This document shows positions 27,525 through 33,123 of a stretch of DNA of 33,123 nt, in pieces; positions within the stretch are counted from its first letter, which is position 1; every line of letters begins with the position of its first letter. The notes under the pieces are model-generated. The model saw nothing but the letters and a program-made list of their open reading frames with translations. It was not told the DNA's origin and did not search any database. The position numbers were made by a program, and so were the translations under genes. The stretch lies in NCBI GenBank assembly GCA_945833995.1, contig CAMAGM010000014.1, positions 1 to 33,123 on the forward strand. The letters run 5' to 3'. Origin of the DNA: an uncultured Prevotella sp. GTDB lineage: Bacteria; Bacteroidota; Bacteroidia; Bacteroidales; Bacteroidaceae.

Positions 27525-28979
27525 CTAATTCCCGTATCCTCCAAACTCAGCGTCGTTGGCTGGAATAGGCAGCACATAAACGCCTTTGCCTGGAACTACG
27601 GAAGCTCCCTTGATGCTTGTGGCGTTGAGTCGCTTGTAGTAGAAGAACAGCTGTCCTGCCTCACCTACGAACTCCTTGCGGTATTCCTTATAGATCTCGT
27701 TCTGAATCTCGTCGGCACTGAGGTTGTCGGCAAGAGGGAAGAGGCTGAGGTTGCGGTTCTCACGCACGAGGTTCAGCAACTCTATGGCACGCTTCGGGTT
27801 GCTGTCTTTCAGACACTCTGCGGCTATGTAGTAAGCCTCTGTCATGCGCAGCAGTGGATATATGTCGTTGTAGCGTCCACCCTCCCAATGCCAGAACTTA
27901 CACATATAGCGTTTCTCGCCATCCTGCTCGTAGCCTTTCAGGTAGCGGTAGTCGTTGCCATAGCCCAATGCCACCTCATAGATGTCCTGTGCGGTGTCGT
28001 CTGACGGCGTGAGTGCATTGCTGCCACCTTTCGACTTGAAATAGAAGTTTGCGGTGTCTTCCCATTTGTTTATTGTAAGATGGAAAATGTGCTCACACGA
28101 GAAAGCTATGTCCTGCTCGTTGCGGTTGCCGCTCTGCATTGTGGTGTAGTGTACCCAGCTGAAAGGTTTGCTCAGCCGCTTCTCGCTTGTTGAATCCTCG
28201 GCACAGTCGATAATCTCGTTGGCATATTTCAGCGCGCTCTGCTTGTCGCCTGCCCAAAGGTAAGCGCGTGCAAGGCTCAGCGTTGCGGCATAGTAGTTGA
28301 AATAAGGTATGCGCGTTGCTCGGTGAGAGTAGCGCGACGAACTTTCCTTCAGCGAGTCGGTGGAGAGATACTCGCGGGCCTTCTCGAGGTCGGCAATCAC
28401 CAGTTTCATTGTCTCACTGACGGAATGTTGTCCAACCACGTTGGTGGAGTACTCCGTGACGTAAGGCACGCCCTTGGCATTGGCGTCCATAGAAGGAGAG
28501 CAGGCGAAGAGGCGCATGAGGTCGAGATGGAGGAAACCGCGCAGGCCGTAAGCCTCTCCACGATACACCGCATAGTTGTTGCCACTGAAGCTGTTTGGGT
28601 CAGCCTGGTCGATGTTCTTTATGAGAATATTGAGGTTGGCAATGGCGTTGTAGGTGCTCTGCCAAATGGTGGATATGGTAGATTCCACGCCAGAGTTCTT
28701 GTAGTCAAACTCGTTTGCATATCGCCAGTCGCCGTTGGCGTCAACGTCGTAGCTGTGCGATAGCACCTCGACGAAGCCTATGCCCATGTTAAGGCCATAC
28801 ATCGTCTGTTGGCTCATGGCGGTATATACGCCAGTGAGCTGGTCCTTGTAGCCACCTTCACGACTGAAGTGGTCTTCTTCCTTTATCTGCGACTTGGGGC
28901 TGACGTCGAGCCAGTCGCTGCACGAGGTCAGTGTGGCGGTAGCCAGAAGTGTCGCTATTATTGTTTTTATCTTGTTCAT
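27525..28979 (-). CDS. SusD/RagB-like outer-membrane lipoprotein (second locus)
   Basis: 484 residues. Lipobox ATLTSC with Cys20, then SDWLDVSPKSQI, the typical SusD start. Helical N-terminal region with YRGEAYGLRGFLHLDLMRLF, and C-terminal domain with LLRMTEAYYIAAECL and IYKEYRKEFVGEAGQLFFYYKRLN, ending in VLPIPANDAEFGG. It should form the lid of the adjacent SusC. Separated from SusC by a 114-bp hairpin element, unlike the 2-bp gap in the first locus. Confidence 0.93.
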   Translation of the reverse strand: MNKIKTIIATLLATATLTSCSDWLDVSPKSQIKEEDHFSREGGYKDQLTGVYTAMSQQTMYGLNMGIGFVEVLSHSYDVDANGDWRYANEFDYKNSGVESTISTIWQSTYNAIANLNILIKNIDQADPNSFSGNNYAVYRGEAYGLRGFLHLDLMRLFACSPSMDANAKGVPYVTEYSTNVVGQHSVSETMKLVIADLEKAREYLSTDSLKESSSRYSHRATRIPYFNYYAATLSLARAYLWAGDKQSALKYANEIIDCAEDSTSEKRLSKPFSWVHYTTMQSGNRNEQDIAFSCEHIFHLTINKWEDTANFYFKSKGGSNALTPSDDTAQDIYEVALGYGNDYRYLKGYEQDGEKRYMCKFWHWEGGRYNDIYPLLRMTEAYYIAAECLKDSNPKRAIELLNLVRENRNLSLFPLADNLSADEIQNEIYKEYRKEFVGEAGQLFFYYKRLNATSIKGASVVPGKGVYVLPIPANDAEFGGYGN

Positions 28980-29093
28980 AGTTATATATTTGGAGGAGAG
29001 AGGAGAGGGGAGAGAGGAGAGAGATTACTTAACTGCGCTGTTTTGAGGCTGTGCAAATCTCACTCCACACTCCTCACTCCACACTCCACATTA
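28980..29093 (-). repeat. Heptad-armed hairpin element between SusC and SusD genes
   Basis: On the minus strand the SusC stop is followed by GTGGAGT, GTGGAGT, GAGGAGT, GTGGAGT and GAGA units (29093-29060). An AGATTTGCAC...GTAATCT core leads to a CTCTCCT-type arm (about 29022-28990) up to the SusD start. The arms are complementary as purine/pyrimidine strands. Confidence 0.78.
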
Positions 29094-32000
29094 TTAAAAA
29101 GTTACTTGTGCCGACAGCGAGAAGGAGCGGGCGTAGGGATAGGTTGTTCCGCGCTCGGTCTTCACTGACGATATTACGAAGAGGTCGTTGGTATAGGCGC
29201 TCACCTTCAGGCGCTCAAGGAACGAGTCCTTCACCCAACGGCAGTTGCGGAAGTCGTAGTAGAGCGTCAGCGACGACAGCGTGAAGGTGTTGTAGTCCTG
29301 CACGAAGCGTGATGTCGGGTAGGTCACGCTCTGGTCGCCTATTGCCTTGTAGAGAGCCACGTCGCCAGGCTTCTGCCAACGGTCGGTCAGCACTCGGCGG
29401 TCAACGTTGTACTGAAGCTGTGCGTTCTCAACCTTGTCAACGAGAGTCTGGTTGTAGATCTGTCCGCCCCACTTGTAGTTTACGGTTACGTTCCATCCCC
29501 AGCCGTTTATCTCGCCATTGATGCCGAAGTTGCCGTTGAACTTAGGCTGCGTGTCGCCACACACCACCTGGTCGGCAATGTCGTAGTCGTAGGTCACAGT
29601 TCCGTCTTTCTTCACGAAAATCTCCTTTCCGTTCTGTGGGTCGATGCCGAGCGACGGCACTGCCCAGATGGCTGTCATTGAGCAGCCCTCGTAGTATTTC
29701 ACGCTTGGCGCTGTGGTCTCGTTGGCAATCATGTCCTTGTCCTTTGCCTCGTTCCATGCGCGCAGCGAGTTGGAAATCTTCTTCAACTTGTTTTTGTTGT
29801 GTGCCACGCTTCCAAATACGTTCACATAGTCGCGTCCGCCATCGTATGCCTTGAAGTTGAGGTAAGCCTCAAAACCCTTGTTCTCCGTCTCGCCGAGGTT
29901 GTCAACGTATGTGGTGAAACCAGTGGTATAAGGCACGGTGACGTTTGTCACCATTCCCTTCGTGGTGGCGATATAGTAGTCGAAGCGTCCCGAGAGGCGG
30001 TTGTTGAAGAGGTTGAAGTCAACGCCCACGTTGGTGTCATATTTCTCCTGCCAGCGCAGATACTCGTTGGCGAGACCTTTCACGTAGCTGCCTATGTAGC
30101 CATTGTAGGAGAGGTTGCTGAAATAGACGAATGTTGGCAGCGCGTCGTAGGAGCTGAAACCCTGGCTACCGGTATATCCGTAAGAGGCGCGCAGCTTCAG
30201 GCGGTTAATCCACTTTGCCGACTTGAGGAATTTCTCGTTGTGCGCGTTCCATCCGCCGCCTACCGACCAGAACGAGCCCCAACGGTTCTTAGCTCCTGCC
30301 TCGGAGCTGCCCATCAGTCGGTAGTTGGCATCGAAGAGGTAGCGCTCGTCGAAGGAGTAGTTTACTGAGAGCAGTCCACCGCAGTTGCGTGAGATGCCCT
30401 CAGTGCCAGTAGGCTTGCTGTCCTTGGCGTATTGAACGGCAAACGAGATGTCGTCCATGAAGTCGTTTGGGAAGCCTTCTGCCATGATGCCCACTGTGTT
30501 GTAGGAGTTGTCGCTCATGCTCAGCTGTCCGTTGAGGAACACGAGGTGCTTGTCAATCTGCTTCGACCATTGCAGTCCGAGGTCGGCACTGATGTCGGTG
30601 TGCTTGCCGTTCGACTGCGAGTAGCTTCCGCGGCGGAACTCGTCGGTGGTGTTGACGAAGTCGGTGTGGTTGGCAGGTTTGAATATGTCGGCAGTTGTTG
30701 TCTTGCGCACGATGCCGAAACGTCCTGTCATCTTCAGGCTCTCCATTATCTGCCACTCCATGTAGAAGTCGTTGGTGATGTTGGTGTATGTGTTGTTGTC
30801 GATGGTGTTCAGCGTGGTGTTGTAGAGAGGGTTTGAGTATTGTGCCGACTCGCCATTGTTGTCCGTGTAGTTGTATGCGCGTATGTAGTTTCCCGTCGTG
30901 TCGTAAAGACGGCTGTAGGGATTCATTCGGTAATACTGGTCGAAAGTGCCGTAGGGCGAGTTGTTGCTGCTGTTGTAGTCGATGGTCAGCTTGTTGCGGA
31001 AGATGAAGTCCTTCACTCGATAGCTCAGCGTGACGCCACCTGAGAAGGTGTTGCGGTTTGAGCCTTTCATCGCTCCTTCTATATTATTATAAGAAAGGTT
31101 AACGCCATACTGCATTGCCTTGTCGCCGCCCTCGATGTAGAGGCTGTGCTTTGTGCCCACGCCAGTGCGCACGGGCTGTGCCAGCCAGTCGGTGTTCACT
31201 CCTGCAAGAATCTCGCGCAGCTTTGCCGAATAAGCCTGCTCAAGGCTAATCTGATTGGCGGCATTGTCTGAAGTGTAAAGTCCTGCAAGTCGCTCCACCT
31301 CAAGTTTCTCGGCGGCGTTGCAGAGGTCGTAGCTCGTAAGGTCTGGCACCTCAAGGCTCACGTTGCCAGTGTAGGTCACTCTTAGTCTGCCGCTCTCTGG
31401 CTTCTTCGTCTCAATTACGATTACGCCATTGGCAGCCTTCGAGCCATAGATTGCCTTCGCCGTCGCGTCCTTCAGCGTGGTGACGCTCTCCACCTGGTTC
31501 ATGTCGAGGTCCATGATTTTTGTCAGCTCAGTCTCAAATCCGTCGAGTATGAACAGCGGCTGGTTGGCGCTTGAGGCATATTCGCCCTGCACTCCGCTGA
31601 TGGTCGATGCTCCACGCATCTGGAAGTCGGGCAGTGAGTTTGGGTCGCTGCCCATGCCGAGGTTCTCCACCTGCATGAACGAAGGGTCGATATTCTTCAG
31701 CGACTGCAGTATGTTGGCGTTGCCCACACGCTTCAGGTCGTCGCCCTTGATGGTGGTCACTGCGCCCGTGAAGGTGTTTGCCTTTCGGGTGAAGACGCCC
31801 GTAACCACCACCTCGTCGATGGTCTTCGAGTCGGGCTGCAGTGAGATGTCGTAGGAGTTCTCGGCTGTCAGAGCCACCTTCTTGGTCTCAAAGCCCACGT
31901 AGCTCACCTCCAGTTGGCGTGCCTCGCCAGCAACGGTCAGCTTGAAATGTCCGTTCATGTCGGTCACCACGGCGGAAATCTCGCGCGAGCCATTGCCTCC

Positions 32001-32390
32001 AGTGCTCGTCACCGTTGCACCAGGAAGTGGCTCGCCAAACTCGTCCCTGACAATGCCGCTGATGTCGCGGTTCTTCCTCGTTGGCGAGGGCTTGCCAGCC
32101 TTGATGTCAACAAACTTGCCCTTTATCTCATAGCTCAGCGGCTTGCCGCCAAGCAGAAACTGCAGGGCAGCCTCGAAGGGCTTGTTCTTCACTTGTCCGC
32201 TCACCCGATACTTCTCTACATCGGCGTAGGCGAACGAAATCTTGTAGTCAGATGCCTTCTCCAACTTCTTGAAGGCCGAAGGCAGTGGCTCATCGTCGAA
32301 GCTCAGCGTCACGGTTCCCGTTTGGGCTGCCAATGGCAGAGCCACGAGAAATAGGACCAAAGCGAGCAACAGATGCTTTCGTTGTCTCAT
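29094..32390 (-). CDS. SusC/RagA-like TonB-dependent transporter with STN domain (second locus)
   Basis: 1098 residues. Signal peptide (1-22, PLAAQ), STN domain (about 24-98), carboxypeptidase-regulatory-like domain (about 108-195: DISGIVRDEFGEPLPGATV), plug with IDEVVVTGVFTRKANTFTGA and the SusC signature AKAIYGSKAANGVIVIETKKP, and a barrel ending in SFSLSAQVTF. First gene of the SusC-SusD-DUF4843-PKD-TlpA operon. The STN domain and a divergent ECF sigma gene indicate trans-envelope signalling; the matching anti-sigma gene is expected just beyond the window end. Confidence 0.95.
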   Translation of the reverse strand: MRQRKHLLLALVLFLVALPLAAQTGTVTLSFDDEPLPSAFKKLEKASDYKISFAYADVEKYRVSGQVKNKPFEAALQFLLGGKPLSYEIKGKFVDIKAGKPSPTRKNRDISGIVRDEFGEPLPGATVTSTGGNGSREISAVVTDMNGHFKLTVAGEARQLEVSYVGFETKKVALTAENSYDISLQPDSKTIDEVVVTGVFTRKANTFTGAVTTIKGDDLKRVGNANILQSLKNIDPSFMQVENLGMGSDPNSLPDFQMRGASTISGVQGEYASSANQPLFILDGFETELTKIMDLDMNQVESVTTLKDATAKAIYGSKAANGVIVIETKKPESGRLRVTYTGNVSLEVPDLTSYDLCNAAEKLEVERLAGLYTSDNAANQISLEQAYSAKLREILAGVNTDWLAQPVRTGVGTKHSLYIEGGDKAMQYGVNLSYNNIEGAMKGSNRNTFSGGVTLSYRVKDFIFRNKLTIDYNSSNNSPYGTFDQYYRMNPYSRLYDTTGNYIRAYNYTDNNGESAQYSNPLYNTTLNTIDNNTYTNITNDFYMEWQIMESLKMTGRFGIVRKTTTADIFKPANHTDFVNTTDEFRRGSYSQSNGKHTDISADLGLQWSKQIDKHLVFLNGQLSMSDNSYNTVGIMAEGFPNDFMDDISFAVQYAKDSKPTGTEGISRNCGGLLSVNYSFDERYLFDANYRLMGSSEAGAKNRWGSFWSVGGGWNAHNEKFLKSAKWINRLKLRASYGYTGSQGFSSYDALPTFVYFSNLSYNGYIGSYVKGLANEYLRWQEKYDTNVGVDFNLFNNRLSGRFDYYIATTKGMVTNVTVPYTTGFTTYVDNLGETENKGFEAYLNFKAYDGGRDYVNVFGSVAHNKNKLKKISNSLRAWNEAKDKDMIANETTAPSVKYYEGCSMTAIWAVPSLGIDPQNGKEIFVKKDGTVTYDYDIADQVVCGDTQPKFNGNFGINGEINGWGWNVTVNYKWGGQIYNQTLVDKVENAQLQYNVDRRVLTDRWQKPGDVALYKAIGDQSVTYPTSRFVQDYNTFTLSSLTLYYDFRNCRWVKDSFLERLKVSAYTNDLFVISSVKTERGTTYPYARSFSLSAQVTF

Positions 32391-32424
32391 ATTGTATTTG
32401 TTTTGATGTTTATTGTTTCATTTT

Positions 32425-32439
32425 GAACGTACAACAGGG
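32425..32439 (-). promoter_or_regulatory. CCCTGTTGTACGTTC motif upstream of the second SusC
   Basis: 35 bases before the SusC ATG on the minus strand; 12 of 15 bases match the motif upstream of the first SusC (16959-16945). Candidate ECF-sigma recognition site. Confidence 0.35.
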
Positions 32440-32521
32440 GAAATAGGTTACGCTTTTCTCGAAAAAAATGTTTCAAAGTCGTTTTTTTGCATAAAAATGT
32501 CACTATTTCATAATTATTGTG

Positions 32522-32529
32522 TACCTTTG
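32522..32529 (+). promoter_or_regulatory. Putative -7 element of the second ECF sigma gene
   Basis: TACCTTTG fits TAnnTTTG, 29 bases before the ATG. No TTTG is found at the usual -33 distance, so support is partial. Confidence 0.4.
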
Positions 32530-32558
32530 CCGCCACTTACATTTCCCAAGTATAACAA

Positions 32559-33053
32559 ATGGACAATCAGGCAGAGTTTGACGAGATATTCCGTCTCTAC
32601 TATTCGCAACTCTACTATTTCGCACGTCAACACGTTGACGATGCCAACGAGTGCGACGACATCGTGTCTTCAGCCTATGAAGACGCGTGGAGGAACTTTG
32701 CCCAGATTGAGCGTAAGGCGGCGAGGTCGTGGCTTTTTGTCAACGTAAGGAACAAGTGCCTCGACTGGTTGCGCCATCAGGAACGTCACCGCAACTATGT
32801 CGAGCTTCATATTCAACTTTGCTCCACGTCAACCACCGACGATGACCCCATTGAGTTTGAGGAGCGTTGCCGCCACGTGGAGAAAGTGCTTGAAAAACTC
32901 CCGAGTAACACACGCGCCATCTTCACCCGATGCTACGTTGACGGAAAGAAATACCGTGAGGTGGCAGAGGAAATGGAGATAAGCACCGAAACGGTGAAGA
33001 AACACATCGTCAGGGCCTTGCGGTTGTTGAGGGAACTGAGGATTAAGAATTAA
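32559..33053 (+). CDS. ECF sigma factor (second locus)
   Basis: 164 residues, full length. Region 2 at about 5-70 (FDEIFRLYYSQLYYFARQHVDDANECDDIVSSAYEDAW-type sequence) and region 4 at about 108-160 with YREVAEEMEISTETVKKHIVRA. Clearly related to the sigma factor at 18274-18780, especially in region 4. Divergent from the second SusC operon, which it probably activates. Its last residues and stop (RIKN-stop) fall inside an ATTAAGAATTAAG repeat, as in the GH97 gene. Confidence 0.95.
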   Translation: MDNQAEFDEIFRLYYSQLYYFARQHVDDANECDDIVSSAYEDAWRNFAQIERKAARSWLFVNVRNKCLDWLRHQERHRNYVELHIQLCSTSTTDDDPIEFEERCRHVEKVLEKLPSNTRAIFTRCYVDGKKYREVAEEMEISTETVKKHIVRALRLLRELRIKN

Positions 33054-33123
33054 GAGTTAAGAATTAAGAACTCAACTTTCGGAAGTGATGGAAGTTAAAG
33101 AAGTTAAAGGAGTTAAAGGAGTT
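33046..33123. repeat. Heptad and nonamer repeat tract running off the window end
   Basis: ATTAAGAATTAAGAGTTAAG units begin within the sigma-gene stop codon, followed by 9-bp units of the type GAAGTTAAAG/GAGTTAAAG (33090-33123). Probably the left part of another intercistronic element. Confidence 0.6.

Overview
The window looks like a chromosomal segment of a saccharolytic Bacteroidales, most probably Prevotella or a close relative. The support is two complete SusC/SusD-type outer-membrane uptake pairs, ECF sigma factors with a FecR-type anti-sigma, surface lipoproteins with acidic residues just after the lipobox cysteine, promoters of the Bacteroidetes TTTG-N19-TAnnTTTG type, an almost complete absence of Shine-Dalgarno sites, and a CE6-GH43 fusion enzyme. 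No rRNA, tRNA, CRISPR array or transposase gene was recognised. Nearly all genes lie on the minus strand; the clear exceptions are the small heat-shock gene and the second ECF sigma gene.

Layout, from low to high coordinate. (1) 1-7053: a glycan-degradation operon read right to left: GH95, GH97, and a CE6-like esterase fused to GH43 whose 3' end is outside the window. Together they would remove fucosyl/galactosyl, alpha-galactosyl/glucosyl, acetyl and xylosyl/arabinosyl groups from a plant hemicellulose. (2) 7136-8924: glutaminase and an unrecognised 243-residue protein, read from a clear promoter. (3) 8936-18983: an ECF sigma gene, fecR, SusC, SusD, a DUF4465 lipoprotein and a protein with two TlpA/thioredoxin domains, ended by a good intrinsic terminator. 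Three near-identical tandem promoters precede the sigma gene. (4) 19043-19664: an Hsp20 gene behind a near-perfect sigma-54 promoter, with a terminator. (5) 19665-23592: a gene-poor, repeat-rich stretch holding a fimbrillin-like lipoprotein, a 46-residue ORF before it, a strikingly hairpin-rich leader RNA, and a 5' remnant of an ATPase gene. (6) 23585-32390: a second SusC/SusD operon (SusC, SusD, DUF4843 lipoprotein, PKD-like lipoprotein, DUF4369-TlpA protein), divergent from (7) a second ECF sigma gene at 32559-33053.

The two SusCD loci share a logic. Each SusC has an N-terminal STN signalling domain, each is next to an ECF sigma gene, and each operon ends with a thioredoxin-like TlpA protein rather than glycoside hydrolases. 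That suggests regulated import of a non-glycan or redox-sensitive ligand, but the ligand cannot be read from sequence.

The most unusual signal is a set of hairpin elements. Their two arms are made of tandem ~7-bp units (one arm purine-rich, the other pyrimidine-rich) around a GC-rich core. They fill almost every intercistronic gap of the second SusCD operon and of the GH operon, start directly at stop codons, and related repeat sequence also lies in frame inside the GH95 and GH97 coding sequences. Other notable items are the seven back-to-back hairpins directly downstream of a promoter at about 22.8-22.96 kb and a 190-bp MITE-like palindrome at 20.3-20.5 kb.
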